From Alkalihalobacillus sp. YIM B00296 (GTDB lineage Bacteria > Bacillota > Bacilli > Bacillales > Fictibacillaceae): DNA of 64,000 nucleotides. A model generated the notes under the pieces. That model did no database searches. It saw only the letters and a program-made list of their open reading frames with translations, and was not told where the DNA came from. The translations under genes were made by a program, and so were the position numbers. The stretch is taken from assembly GCF_020179385.1 (NCBI RefSeq), contig NZ_JAIBLJ010000002.1, positions 186,001-250,000 on the forward strand. The letters run 5' to 3'. Positions 45,815 to 55,346 of this stretch are shown in pieces; position 1 is the stretch's first letter; every line of letters starts with the position of its first letter.

Positions 45815-46319
45815 CTTTACACCCCAATCACTAACCTCGTTTGTATCAGCATACCTAAGATTTACTAGGAAATCTAGAGAAACGGAAAGAGGATTGATCA
45901 TCCCACCTTATGTAATACTTCATCAAACAATAACAACATTTCTTGATATACTCCTCTCAGGATAATCGGATATCCTGTTTTTGTTGTCTGAATATCCATA
46001 AAGATTATTAACAGTTGCTAGCCCACATACCTATTTTCCACCTCTAGGCCTGTTAAGCTAGTTAACTGGGTTTTTAGCAATATTATTAGGGTGGGTTAGG
46101 AAGTGTCGTCATTGGATGTGAAGGGATATCTTCCATGATTTTTTGAGTAGCCTCATTTTGAGTGGCCTCATAATGAAATTATGTTCATCGAGGAGTAAAT
46201 GTTCATTCAGTCAATTTTTTGAAACAGACTGCTAAAGAATTCCTTATTGTCCATGGCTTTCGTGTAGCTTTCAACATCATTGGTTCGGTTTTGATTTTTA
46301 CAGGATTCATAAAATTTTA
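45815..46319. other. Intergenic spacer upstream of ytcJ
   Basis: AT-rich sequence without a supportable gene. It contains a 15-bp tandem duplication (TTTTGAGTAGCCTCA at 46141, TTTTGAGTGGCCTCA at 46156) and a possible 39-codon minus-strand frame from GTG 46326 to the stop at 46207, which I treat as uncertain. Confidence 0.5.
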
Positions 46320-46366
46320 TAAGCACCTTCTTCTTTCACGACAAGTAGGTTAGGCTCAGGTGCTTA
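46320..46366. repeat. Hairpin in the spacer before the terminator of mbcS
   Basis: TAAGCACCT and AGGTGCTTA are perfectly complementary over 9 bp, separated by 29 bases. It lies just beyond the following terminator. Confidence 0.55.
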
Positions 46367-46367
46367 C

Positions 46368-46412
46368 ATAAAAAGGCTACCCTATTAATTATAATGGGGC
46401 AGCCTTTTTGGG
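46368..46412. terminator. Terminator after the acyl-CoA synthetase gene
   Basis: AAAAAGGCT-a-CCC and GGG-gc-AGCCTTTTT pair around a loop of about 13 nt, 27 bp past the gene, with A-runs and T-runs on both sides. Confidence 0.8.
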
Positions 46413-46436
46413 TTCGAGTAAACACTTCTTATCGTT

Positions 46437-48026
46437 TTAGTTTATTTTCGTTTTGGCTTCTTTCATCCTCAATTCGATCCGCCTGATCTTACCCGAGGTC
46501 GTTTTCGGGAGTTCCTCGATGAATTCGATTTTACGTGGATATTTATAGGGTGCGGTAAGTTCTTTCACATGGTCTTGCAGTGCCGGTATCAATTCCTCCG
46601 AAGAAGCTTCTGCCGGATTTTTCAAAACGATGTAGGCTTTGACGACATTGCCGCGAACCTCATCGGGACTTGCTACAACCGCACACTCTTTTACAGAAGG
46701 GTGCTTGACGAGAGCATCTTCGACTTCAAACGGTCCAATCGTATAACCTGAGCTGATGATGATGTCATCCCCTCTGCCCTCGAACCAGAAGTACCCGTCC
46801 TCATCTTTTTTCGCTTTGTCACCTGTCAGATAATAATCGCCACGAAAGGCCATTCTGGTCCGTTCATGATCTTTATAATATTCTTTGAACAGTGCTGGTG
46901 CATCGCGATGGACAGCGATGTCCCCCACCTCTCCCACTTGAGCAGGCTTGCCTTCATCATTGATGATTTCTACACGGTTTCCAGGCGTCGGTTTGCCCAT
47001 TGATCCAGGGCGTACTTCCATCCCTTCCACAATACCGACCAGCAATGTGTTCTCTGTCTGGCCATAACCATCCCTGACAGTTACATCGAAATAGTTGCGG
47101 AATATATCGATGACTTCCCGGTTCAGCGGTTCTCCAGCTGAGACGGCACTTCTCAAGCTTGAAAGATCGTAATCTTTCAGGTTATCCACTTTTGCCATCA
47201 ACCGGTACTCAGTCGGTGTACAGCAAAGGACATTGATCTGTTCCTTCTCCATCAATCCTAGATATGTATTCGGGTCGTATTTGCCGTTGTAGACATACCC
47301 TGTCGAACCCGTACCTAGAACAGATACGAATGGACTCCAGATCCACTTTTGCCATCCAGGGCCGGCAGTCGCCCATACAATATCACCTTCATTGATGTTC
47401 AGCCATGATTTAGCTGCAGTCCGGATATGAGCATAGATCCATCCATGTGTATGGACGACACCTTTCGGCTGGCCAGTCGTTCCGGATGTATAGGAAAGAA
47501 AGGCCGTATCATCACGTATGGTTTTCGGCATTTCAACAGATGGGTCCAGCGATTGGATCACTTCCTCGATCGTCGACCATCCCTCAACGTATCCGCCGAC
47601 TGTAATTTTATGTTCCAAACTTCCGACAGGTTCCTCAATTTCATCAATGAGAGAAGTCAAAGGTTCATAAGCGATCACTGCTTTTACTTCCCCATGATTG
47701 ATACGATAACTTAAATCTTTAGGTCTGAGCATTTCAGAACAAGGAATGACAACAAGACCTGATTTCAAAATGGCCAGATATACTTTGTACGTGTCAATCA
47801 AACGCGGCATCATGACGAGGATGCGGTCACCTTTGCCCAATCCTAAAGATAGAAGAGCCTTTGCTAAATCATTTGCTTGATCAAATAACTCTTTGTATGT
47901 GATTTCATCTATTGCCCCCTGCTCGCTGCGGTACTTGATCGCTAAACGTGATGGATCATTCGCAAACTTTTCCATTTCTTCAGTTGCATTGTACTGTTGA
48001 GGAGCAATTAATGCTTGGTTGTTCAA
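46437..48026 (-). CDS. mbcS: Acyl-CoA synthetase (MbcS/YtcI-like)
   Basis: Activates a short or branched-chain carboxylic acid to its CoA ester. The 529-residue ANL-family enzyme shows YTSGTTGQPKGVVHTH (P-loop), ATAGPGWQKWIW, RDGYGQTENTLL, GDYYLTGDKAKKD, FEGRGDDII and the catalytic Lys in TTSGKIRRIELR. In B. subtilis the equivalent YtcI (MbcS) makes 2-methylbutyryl-CoA and isobutyryl-CoA for branched fatty acids. An ATG 7 codons upstream lies before the AAGGAGG site, so the real start is the TTG at 48026. The substrate is inferred from position. Confidence 0.82.
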   Translation of the reverse strand: MNNQALIAPQQYNATEEMEKFANDPSRLAIKYRSEQGAIDEITYKELFDQANDLAKALLSLGLGKGDRILVMMPRLIDTYKVYLAILKSGLVVIPCSEMLRPKDLSYRINHGEVKAVIAYEPLTSLIDEIEEPVGSLEHKITVGGYVEGWSTIEEVIQSLDPSVEMPKTIRDDTAFLSYTSGTTGQPKGVVHTHGWIYAHIRTAAKSWLNINEGDIVWATAGPGWQKWIWSPFVSVLGTGSTGYVYNGKYDPNTYLGLMEKEQINVLCCTPTEYRLMAKVDNLKDYDLSSLRSAVSAGEPLNREVIDIFRNYFDVTVRDGYGQTENTLLVGIVEGMEVRPGSMGKPTPGNRVEIINDEGKPAQVGEVGDIAVHRDAPALFKEYYKDHERTRMAFRGDYYLTGDKAKKDEDGYFWFEGRGDDIIISSGYTIGPFEVEDALVKHPSVKECAVVASPDEVRGNVVKAYIVLKNPAEASSEELIPALQDHVKELTAPYKYPRKIEFIEELPKTTSGKIRRIELRMKEAKTKIN

Positions 48027-48117
48027 AGTAGACGCCTCCTTATGCATTCTTTTTACACTTTCTATTATACATAATTTTTAGAAGATTTCTATTTTCGATG
48101 GATGATGGAAACGCCAC

Positions 48118-48144
48118 AAAGGCCAGCATCATGTGCTGACCTGT
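48118..48144 (-). terminator. Terminator after the SASP gene
   Basis: AGGTCAGCA-catga-TGCTGGCCT forms a 9-bp stem with one mismatch, about 30 bp past the stop. The T-run is weak (TTTGTGG). Confidence 0.5.
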
Positions 48145-48174
48145 ATTCCATCAATATAATATTGTAGAGGGGTG

Positions 48175-48366
48175 TTATTTTTGAGGTTGTTGACCTTGAG
48201 CCATAGCAACTAGACGCTTAGTGATTTCACCACCAACAGATCCGTTAGCACGAGCTGGAGAGTCAGCACCAAGTTGTACTCCGAATTCAGAAGCGATCTC
48301 AGCCTTCATAGCGTTAAGAGCTTGTTCAGCACCAGGTACGACTAATTTATTTGATTGACGAGCCAT
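48175..48366 (-). CDS. Alpha/beta-type small acid-soluble spore protein
   Basis: Coats spore DNA in the forespore and protects it. The 63-residue protein has the two conserved blocks: [20 protein letters not shown] followed by SEFGVQLGA, with the GPR protease site at E-I-A, and the second block [29 protein letters not shown] lies before the ATG at 48366; the 8-codon longer frame is less likely. It corresponds to sspA at this locus in B. subtilis, but the paralogue cannot be fixed from sequence alone. Confidence 0.95.
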   Translation of the reverse strand: MARQSNKLVVPGAEQALNAMKAEIASEFGVQLGADSPARANGSVGGEITKRLVAMAQGQQPQK

Positions 48367-48456
48367 GATATTCACCTCCTTTGTATCCATAGGTTACGGA
48401 GGTACAGATGAATTCATACTCGCCTGAGGGTGGTAAATCTTGAAAGAGGAGGCAGG

Positions 48457-49665
48457 TTAAAACAAGTCCTCAAACGCATCAAGACGGGTTTCTGCGTCCT
48501 CTCTAAAGTAAACTGTTTCGGTATTGCCCACAGCTTCCTCGACAAGGGCATCGATTTCCATATATTGCTCAAATCGATTCGCTTTTTCCCGTCGTGGTTT
48601 TGTTTTGGGAGCAGATGGCAAGAACACCGTACAGCAATCCTCATATGGACGGATTGAGATTTCGTACGTCCCGATCTTCCTTGATATCTCCATGATTTCG
48701 ATCTTATCCATCGTGATCAATGGTCTGATGATTGGCAAATTGGTCACCTCATTGATCGTATTCATGCTGGATAAGGTTTGACTGGCTACCTGGCCCAGGC
48801 TTTCCCCTGTCGCAATCGCCAGAGCATCATTTTGGGCAGCCAACTGCTCTGTGATTCGAAGCATATACCGCCGCATGATGGTCATACTGTAATTATCCGG
48901 AATTTGCTTTTTGATCGCTTTTTGGATGTCTGTAAAAGGAACTGCATGCATTTTGATCGTTCCACCGAATTTGGTAAGAACTTGGGTTAGATCCTCCACC
49001 TTTTGCCTTGCTCTTTCACTTGTAAAAGGGGGACTGTGAAAATGAACCATTTCCAGGCGGATTCCCCGTTTCATTGTCAGATATCCAGCGACAGGACTGT
49101 CAATGCCGCCTGATAGCATGAGCATGACTTTCCCGCTGCTTCCGATCGGCAACCCTCCAGCGCCGGGATAATCGATACAACTGACATAAGTTGCTTCTGG
49201 TTTGATCTCCACTTTTATCTCTACATCAGGATGATGGACATCTACTGTAATGTTTTCGGAGTGTTTCAATACATAACCGCCGATCAAATGGTTCAACTCC
49301 TGTGAATCATGGGGATACTGCTTATAATTACGTTTGGTGGAAACCTTGAATGTCTCTACGGAAGAACCTGCTTCTCTCAAAGCCTCAAGTGCTGTCTTTT
49401 GGATGTTTTCCAAATCAAGATCGGTTCTGACAGCAAGGGTCAATCCTTGGATGCCGAATATTTCTTGCAACTTTTCTACCACCGGTTCATGATCTGCTCC
49501 ATTCAGCTCAATATACATACGATCAAACGCTTTCTTTACTGTGATTCCTTCAAAAGGCTTCAATTTTCTTCGGATCGTATCCCTAAGCTGGTTTACAAAA
49601 TGATGTCTGTTTTTCCCTTTAAGTGACAACTCACCGTATTTGACAATGATATGGTCGTAAATCAT
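48457..49665 (-). CDS. thiI: tRNA 4-thiouridine synthase / thiamine thiazole sulfur carrier ThiI
   Basis: Adenylates tRNA U8 and transfers sulfur to form 4-thiouridine. The 402-residue protein has an N-terminal ferredoxin-like/THUMP domain (about 1-165; YDHIIVKYGELSLKGKNR) and a PP-loop ATPase with MLSGGIDSPVAGYLTMKRG and SCCxVF-like CCTVFLPSAPKTKP. It lacks the rhodanese extension of the enterobacterial enzyme, as in other Bacilli, where a dedicated desulfurase supplies sulfur. GAGGT precedes the ATG. It directly follows nifS with one base between them. Confidence 0.95.
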   Translation of the reverse strand: MIYDHIIVKYGELSLKGKNRHHFVNQLRDTIRRKLKPFEGITVKKAFDRMYIELNGADHEPVVEKLQEIFGIQGLTLAVRTDLDLENIQKTALEALREAGSSVETFKVSTKRNYKQYPHDSQELNHLIGGYVLKHSENITVDVHHPDVEIKVEIKPEATYVSCIDYPGAGGLPIGSSGKVMLMLSGGIDSPVAGYLTMKRGIRLEMVHFHSPPFTSERARQKVEDLTQVLTKFGGTIKMHAVPFTDIQKAIKKQIPDNYSMTIMRRYMLRITEQLAAQNDALAIATGESLGQVASQTLSSMNTINEVTNLPIIRPLITMDKIEIMEISRKIGTYEISIRPYEDCCTVFLPSAPKTKPRREKANRFEQYMEIDALVEEAVGNTETVYFREDAETRLDAFEDLF

Positions 49666-49666
49666 A

Positions 49667-50812
49667 TTAGTACCTCATTACTTTCGTTAAATTATTGAGA
49701 ACGTCCTCAAGGATGGCAATGAAACGTTCTCCCTCGTTCACTTTGTTATCAAAACTCAGGCTTATACGGATAGCGCTGCTTGCCCGTTCAAGCTCATGGC
49801 CTGTAGCTTCCAATACCCTGCTGACCTCTGTCGACTTAGAGGAACAAGCAGATTTCGTCGAGACAAAAACGTCTCTTTCTTCTAAAGCATGGATCAACAC
49901 TTCTGGCTTGATACCCGGAATAGAAAAATTGATGATATGAGGGGCACTTTGTTTCTCAGGTGTATTTAGGACAACTCCTTCAATTTCCGTCAATTTTGAC
50001 CGTAGAAAACGATTTAATCGAAGAAGCCCATCCATCTCTTTTGTTGATTTTTCCATTGTCAAACGGAGAGCTTTTGCCATTGCGATGATTCCAGGTATGT
50101 TTTCTGTGCCAGCCCGATGTTTGAATTCTTGTGATCCTCCATGAAGTAGAGGCGATAGCGTTACACCATTGCGAATATATAAGATTCCAACACCTTTTGG
50201 GCCATGGAATTTATGGCTGGAGAAAGAACATAGATCAACACCCGATTGTACATACTGAAGGGGGACTTTTCCTATTCCTTGGACGTGATCGACATGAAAA
50301 AAGATCTTCGGATGGTTTTTTAGAAATTGACCGATATCCTCGACAGGTTGAATCGTCCCTATTTCATTATTGACATGCATGACTGAGACAAGAATCGTAT
50401 CATGCCTGATTGCGTTCTGAATGTCCTGGATTGACACGTGACCATTCCTATCTACAGGTAGAAACGTTACATCAAACCCGAGTTGCTCCAGCTGCCTGAA
50501 GGATTCATAACAGGAAGCATGTTCGATTTCAGTCGAAATTAGATGTTTCCCCCGTGTCTGATGTTCAATTGCAATCCCTTTTATCGCCAAGTTGTTCGCT
50601 TCTGTTCCACCTGAAGTGAATACAACCTCACCAGGATTCACCCGAAGGAGGCCAGCAATTTGATTGCGAGCAGTACTAATCAACTTTTCCACTTCTCCCC
50701 CTAAGCGGTGGATCGATGAAGGATTCGCAAAGTAATTCTCAGAGACCGTCATATATGTCTTCAGTGCTTCAGGATAAGGCTTTGTTGTCGCACTATTATC
50801 GAAATAAATCAT
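49667..50812 (-). CDS. nifS: Cysteine desulfurase (NifS-like, ThiI partner)
   Basis: Pyridoxal phosphate enzyme that takes sulfur from cysteine and passes it to ThiI. The 381-residue protein shows IYFDNSATTKPYPEAL, TSGGTEANNLAIKG, VNNEIGT, PLP-binding Lys in FSSHKFHGPKGVG and the active Cys in KSACSSKSTEVS. It is the B. subtilis NifZ type, the dedicated partner of ThiI. It is coupled to thiI by a one-base gap. The start is next to a modest GGGG site. Confidence 0.93.
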   Translation of the reverse strand: MIYFDNSATTKPYPEALKTYMTVSENYFANPSSIHRLGGEVEKLISTARNQIAGLLRVNPGEVVFTSGGTEANNLAIKGIAIEHQTRGKHLISTEIEHASCYESFRQLEQLGFDVTFLPVDRNGHVSIQDIQNAIRHDTILVSVMHVNNEIGTIQPVEDIGQFLKNHPKIFFHVDHVQGIGKVPLQYVQSGVDLCSFSSHKFHGPKGVGILYIRNGVTLSPLLHGGSQEFKHRAGTENIPGIIAMAKALRLTMEKSTKEMDGLLRLNRFLRSKLTEIEGVVLNTPEKQSAPHIINFSIPGIKPEVLIHALEERDVFVSTKSACSSKSTEVSRVLEATGHELERASSAIRISLSFDNKVNEGERFIAILEDVLNNLTKVMRY

Positions 50813-51137
50813 TATTCCTTTACCCCTTTGATATTCGTATTACTGCATCATTTAATAATAGCATATATAGGCTTGATTCCAAACCAGAGAAATAAAAGCA
50901 TGTATTCGACACGAGATGACAAAAAGTACTTTTCTTCTTATAGATGGTTCACCTACTATTTTCAGAAGAAAGACGAAATATATGCAAGAAATAAAGAGGT
51001 GTTCAAACATTGGGAATCGATACAATTTTTCAACTTTTTTCTAAAGTGTCTATTTTATATAAAGATTATGTTAAGCTTTAACCGATTTTAGAAAACTCAA
51101 TGATTTCAGTCGATAATTGTCACGGAGGTTTTACAGC
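50813..51137. other. Intergenic region between nifS and the branched-chain carrier
   Basis: AT-rich and divergent between the two genes, so it holds two promoters. TATTTTCAGAAGAAA at 50957-50971 matches the CodY box AATTTTCWGAAAATT in 11 of 15 positions. That is suggestive because a carrier for CodY effectors lies next to it, but four mismatches make it weak. Confidence 0.3.
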
Positions 51138-52484
51138 ATGAAAGCAACAGAATCACTTTCTTTTAAAGAAACATTAACGATCGGACTCATGATGTTCGCT
51201 CTATTCCTCGGAGCAGGCAATATGATATTTCCTCCCCTGCTTGGTCAAACTGCAGGAACCAATGTCTGGACTGCCATTTTCGGCTTTCTGATCACTGGTG
51301 TCGGCCTGCCGCTTGTAGGCATAGTTGCCGTAGGACTGACAGGGGGAACATTGAAGGATTTAGCTAGTCGAGTCCATCCTGCTTTTGCCATCATTTTTTC
51401 AACATTAATCTATTTGGCGATTGGACCTTTTTTCGGAATACCACGTACAGGTACAGTTGCATTTGAAATAGGTGCTGTTCCTTTTTTGCCTGAAACAATG
51501 AATCCGAATGGTTTGCCATTATTCATCTATACAGTCATCTTTTTCGCGATTACATTTTTGGTTGCTTTGAATCCAACGAAACTTGTGGATCGGATCGGTA
51601 AGATTTTGACACCGATCCTCATTTTTGTGATCGGTCTTATCGCGATCAAAGGAATTATCAATCCGATTGGAAGCTTTTCAACCCCTACAGATGAGTACGC
51701 ATCCAACTCTTTCTTTACCGGGTTCATCAATGGATATTTGACAATGGATGCGATTGCAGCACTCGTTTTCGGGATTGTGGTCATCAATGCAGTAAAATCC
51801 AGAGGGGTTACTGATAAAAAAGAGATTGCCAAGGCTACAACGAAAGCAGGGTTCATCGCTGTAAGCGGATTAGCATTGGTATATCTCTCACTTGCCTATA
51901 TCGGAGCAACTAGTCGAAACGTTTTAGGAGAAAGTGATAATGGAGGAGCGATCCTAACTGGAGCCGCAGATCTTTTATTCGGACAATTTGGCATCATGTT
52001 GCTAGCAATAGCCATTACATTTGCCTGTCTGACAACTTCAATCGGATTGGTAACAGCTTGTGGCGAATATTTCAATGGAATCATGCCGAAAGTCTCATAT
52101 AAATTGATCATCGCTGTATTATGTGTGTTCAGTGCAGCTGTAGCTAATGTCGGCCTCACCCAATTGATCAATTTGACATTGCCAGTATTGATCGGAATTT
52201 ATCCACTTGCCATTGCATTGGTCGCCTATTCCTTTTTGCATCGCCATTTTGGAGGCTATCGAGAAGTATATATAGGCGGGCTGTTGGGAGCAGGAGTTGT
52301 GAGTATCTTTGATGCCTTGAAGCAAATGAATGTTGATATAACTGCGTTCAACAATGTCATGAGTGCCTATCTGCCGCTATACGAGCAAGGTGTAGGATGG
52401 ATGATTCCTTCATTGATCGGAGCGATCATAGGATATATCATCGGACGATCTAAAACCCACGTCATCACACCTAATAAAGCATAA
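51138..52484 (+). CDS. brnQ: Branched-chain amino acid transport carrier (BrnQ/BraB family)
   Basis: A 448-residue cation-coupled importer for leucine, isoleucine and valine. It has 12 hydrophobic segments and the family features MFALFLGAGNMIFPPLLGQ in the first segment, GPFFGIPRTGTVAFEIG, and LTTSIGLVTACGEYF. GGAGG lies 9 nt before the ATG at 51138; an upstream in-frame codon adds seven poor residues. It is divergent from nifS and convergent with ezrA. B. subtilis BraB is the closest equivalent at this position. Confidence 0.92.
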   Translation: MKATESLSFKETLTIGLMMFALFLGAGNMIFPPLLGQTAGTNVWTAIFGFLITGVGLPLVGIVAVGLTGGTLKDLASRVHPAFAIIFSTLIYLAIGPFFGIPRTGTVAFEIGAVPFLPETMNPNGLPLFIYTVIFFAITFLVALNPTKLVDRIGKILTPILIFVIGLIAIKGIINPIGSFSTPTDEYASNSFFTGFINGYLTMDAIAALVFGIVVINAVKSRGVTDKKEIAKATTKAGFIAVSGLALVYLSLAYIGATSRNVLGESDNGGAILTGAADLLFGQFGIMLLAIAITFACLTTSIGLVTACGEYFNGIMPKVSYKLIIAVLCVFSAAVANVGLTQLINLTLPVLIGIYPLAIALVAYSFLHRHFGGYREVYIGGLLGAGVVSIFDALKQMNVDITAFNNVMSAYLPLYEQGVGWMIPSLIGAIIGYIIGRSKTHVITPNKA

Positions 52485-52526
52485 AAATGCGTTGTCAATT
52501 CCCTGGGTAAATGAAAAATCTTCAGC

Positions 52527-52564
52527 ACAAAAAAGCGAATCCAATTACGGATTCGCTTTTCTTT
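52527..52564. terminator. Bidirectional terminator between brnQ and ezrA
   Basis: AAAAGCGAATCC-aattac-GGATTCGCTTTT is a perfect 12-bp stem flanked by A and T runs. It overlaps the last codon of ezrA. Confidence 0.9.
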
Positions 52565-54278
52565 AATGAACTTTTTCCATTTCTTGTTGATAGTTTTCTT
52601 CAAGGTCCCTTATGATCTGGGGATTGACCGTTTGTAGAGCCTCTGCTGCGTGCTCCATGGCCACTTCATAATCATACGTACGGAAGGCTTGTTCAGCTTC
52701 TGATAGCTTTACAGCTACAGTTACATGCTGTCTTCGGTATCGGTTTCCGTGTTGTATGAGCCGCTCCGCCCATATTGCCCGATCAATCAGCTTGTATGTC
52801 TTAGCATGTACTTCAACGATGGCTTCTTCCGCTTCGATCAACCTGTGAAGGACTTCACCCATTTGTAATGGTTTATCATTCAATTTCATTGTAACTGTCT
52901 GCAATTTGTTCTCAGCATCATGAAGGGATGCATAATATTGTTCCGGCAGACCCGGTAAATTGTTTCGATGGATTTCTTTCTTAGCCTCGATCAGCTTTTT
53001 TCGGAATTCATGAATCTTTTCAATAGCTTCTAATTCGTCTTTACGCAGGTTGTGCAATTTCTCTTGATATACTTCTGTCATGACCCGTAAATCTTCTAAT
53101 TGTTTCGTTATGCTCTCCAGCATCTCTTTAACAGAGGTATAGGTCTGGTTTTTTTCCTCTACAGAATGGAAAATCGTTCTTACCCGCTTTTCTAATTTTT
53201 CATAAGAAGATTCCAGCCGTTCTTGCAATTCGATGTTTTCTTGCTCGATTTGGTAGCTTAAACGAACGACATTCGTTTCTTCTTTTATCTTGTTGATTTC
53301 TACACCGAGCTCTTCAACCTCAGCCTTTACTTCTTTTCCATCTGTCATCACATATTGCTTTGCTAAGACTTCAGCTTCAAGCCTGTCGTAAAGCTCCTCA
53401 ATTTTCTTATTCATCTGAGCTATTTCTTCTTGTGCATCTTCAAAGTTTACGGCATTCACTTGCTCTTTGACGATTTGATAAGCGTAGTCGATCACTTCAA
53501 GTTCTTTTTCAACACCAAGTTGCTCCACCCGAAATCCCTGATCAGACATTTGCTCCAGACCTTCCTTCAACTGCTTTAGCGTCTCAGGAATTTCTGACTG
53601 CAGTTGATATTGAAGCTCAGGAACGACTTCTAATTCATATTGTAGGCGGCGGATTTTCTCATCAAGCTGTATGATATAGGTGCGAGCAGCTATATGATTT
53701 CCATTTTCCGTCTCTTCATTATAGCTCGTAAAATCTTCAGAAATGTTCTCCAGGCGCTTTTCGAATGTCTCTACCAGCGTTCCAAGTGCTCGATAATGCA
53801 TAAGGAGATGCTTCCGGAGTTCTTTGTAGCTCTCTTTAAGCTCCCCGATTTCTTTTCGGTTCAATTCTTCACTTTCCACAAATTCATTGATTTCAGAGGA
53901 GATTTCATCAATCTTCTCTTCTATGGAGAAGAGCGTTTTTCTTGTGTCACCTAGAATGTTTCTCGCTTTCTTGAAGCGGTATTTATCTGTTGCATCTTCT
54001 GCATCAAAAAGATTCTCTTCAAGGCCAGGAAGTTGGACAGTTACGATGTCGTCCCATTCTTCGCGCCATACTTCGAATTTTTTTTCGGTTTCCCCGATCA
54101 TCTCAAGTGCTTTCACTTTTGCAATCTCATCGGATAACGGCCTGTTCATAATATTGACTTTCTGTGTTTCAAGATGATCGATTTGATCATAAATTTTCTT
54201 TCGAATATATGTACCGTACCCAATAAATACGGAGAGCAATACGATCAGCACAATAAAAATATATATCACAGGGACCAT
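52563..54278 (-). CDS. ezrA: Septation ring formation regulator EzrA
   Basis: Membrane-anchored negative regulator of FtsZ ring formation. The 571-residue protein has one N-terminal membrane segment (about 3-23) and then long, charged coiled-coil segments (spectrin-like repeats) to the C-terminus. KKFEVWREEWDDIV and the ADDKYRFKKARNIL-like block are family hallmarks. The ATG at 54278 directly abuts AAAGG; a GTG at 54269 would have an 8-nt spacing and may be the true start. It lies next to hisJ and refZ, another FtsZ-related gene. Confidence 0.93.
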   Translation of the reverse strand: MVPVIYIFIVLIVLLSVFIGYGTYIRKKIYDQIDHLETQKVNIMNRPLSDEIAKVKALEMIGETEKKFEVWREEWDDIVTVQLPGLEENLFDAEDATDKYRFKKARNILGDTRKTLFSIEEKIDEISSEINEFVESEELNRKEIGELKESYKELRKHLLMHYRALGTLVETFEKRLENISEDFTSYNEETENGNHIAARTYIIQLDEKIRRLQYELEVVPELQYQLQSEIPETLKQLKEGLEQMSDQGFRVEQLGVEKELEVIDYAYQIVKEQVNAVNFEDAQEEIAQMNKKIEELYDRLEAEVLAKQYVMTDGKEVKAEVEELGVEINKIKEETNVVRLSYQIEQENIELQERLESSYEKLEKRVRTIFHSVEEKNQTYTSVKEMLESITKQLEDLRVMTEVYQEKLHNLRKDELEAIEKIHEFRKKLIEAKKEIHRNNLPGLPEQYYASLHDAENKLQTVTMKLNDKPLQMGEVLHRLIEAEEAIVEVHAKTYKLIDRAIWAERLIQHGNRYRRQHVTVAVKLSEAEQAFRTYDYEVAMEHAAEALQTVNPQIIRDLEENYQQEMEKVH

Positions 54279-54480
54279 CCTTTCTTCCCTTTTTCAATTA
54301 TGTATATTAGACTTATAAAATATCGACATATTCAACCATTTTTCGCTAAATATCATCTAGTTTCGGTGTTCATCGTAACTACTATAATACCATGTATACT
54401 ACTTTTAGAACTACATTTTTTCTGAAATTAGATAAAAAATTGCTTTTTTCTTACAAAAGTACCAATTTAGGAGGAATACC

Positions 54481-55299
54481 ATGAACATTTATGACGGTCA
54501 CATCCATTCCCCATATTGTCCTCATGGAACGAAAGACTCATTCCATCAGTACATCGATCGTGCAATCAAACTAGGATACAAGGGTATGACATTTACTGAG
54601 CATGCACCTTTGCCTCACGGGTTTGAAGACCCTACTCCAGATAAAGACAGCGGTATGCAACTTGAAAAACTTGAGAATTATATTGAACAAATTACTCAGC
54701 TAAAAAAAGAATATAGAAAAGATATCCTCATTCAGACAGGTTTAGAGATTGATTATATCGAAGGATTCGAAAATGAAACGACTTCATTCTTGGACCGTTA
54801 TGGACCATACCTTGATGACTCGATCTTATCCGTCCATTTTTTAAAGACAAAAAATGGTTACCACTGCATGGATTACAGCCCTGATAGGTTCGGTAAAATA
54901 CTTCGTGAATTTGATTCCATTCAAGATTTATATTCCTTGTACTACAATACGGTCAAAAAGTCTGTTCTTGCAGAACTTGGAGTATATAAACCAAAAAGGA
55001 TTGGACATATCAGCCTCGTGATGAAATTCCAGAAAAAATATCCAAATGTCGATATCGACAAGAACGAAATTTTAGAAACGATTGATTTGATCGCCAAACA
55101 AAAATTACAGTTAGACTATAATGGTTCGGGTGTAAATAAACCTTTGTGTCGGGAACCTTATCCACCAGAATGGATTATTTCCGAGGCTTTGAAAAGAAAC
55201 ATCCCTCTGATTTATGGATCCGATGCCCACAGGGCTGATGAGCTTGGACAGGGTTTCGGGAAGTTAAAGGAAGAAGCACCGCTGATGCAGCCGATGTAA
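54481..55299 (+). CDS. hisJ: Histidinol-phosphatase, PHP family
   Basis: Dephosphorylates L-histidinol phosphate, the penultimate step of histidine synthesis. The 272-residue PHP protein shows the metal motifs DGHIHSPYCPHG, TFTEHAPLPHG, a LEIDYIEGFE block and SDAHRADELGQGF at the end. TAGGAGG precedes the ATG. The other his genes are elsewhere; this separate location next to ezrA is the same in B. subtilis. Its terminator stem reaches back into the coding region. Confidence 0.92.
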   Translation: MNIYDGHIHSPYCPHGTKDSFHQYIDRAIKLGYKGMTFTEHAPLPHGFEDPTPDKDSGMQLEKLENYIEQITQLKKEYRKDILIQTGLEIDYIEGFENETTSFLDRYGPYLDDSILSVHFLKTKNGYHCMDYSPDRFGKILREFDSIQDLYSLYYNTVKKSVLAELGVYKPKRIGHISLVMKFQKKYPNVDIDKNEILETIDLIAKQKLQLDYNGSGVNKPLCREPYPPEWIISEALKRNIPLIYGSDAHRADELGQGFGKLKEEAPLMQPM

Positions 55300-55328
55300 A
55301 GGGCCGTAAGCGGTGCTTTTTTGCTTTT
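55274..55328 (+). terminator. hisJ terminator overlapping the coding end
   Basis: AAGCACCGC (within the last codons of hisJ) pairs with GCGGTGCTT (55310-55318), so the stop codon lies in the loop; TTTTTGCTTTTT follows. Confidence 0.8.
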
Positions 55329-55346
55329 TAAAGATAATCAACTGGC

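Noticed and set aside
46141-46170. 15-bp tandem duplication TTTTGAGT(A/G)GCCTCA as a member of the periodic arrays
   Set aside because: Two adjoining copies at 15 bp without variable spacer; it does not share the 20-22 bp layout.
50957-50971. CodY box before the branched-chain carrier gene
   Set aside because: Four of 15 positions deviate in AT-rich DNA, so it is not strong enough to call as a site; noted only in the spacer entry.
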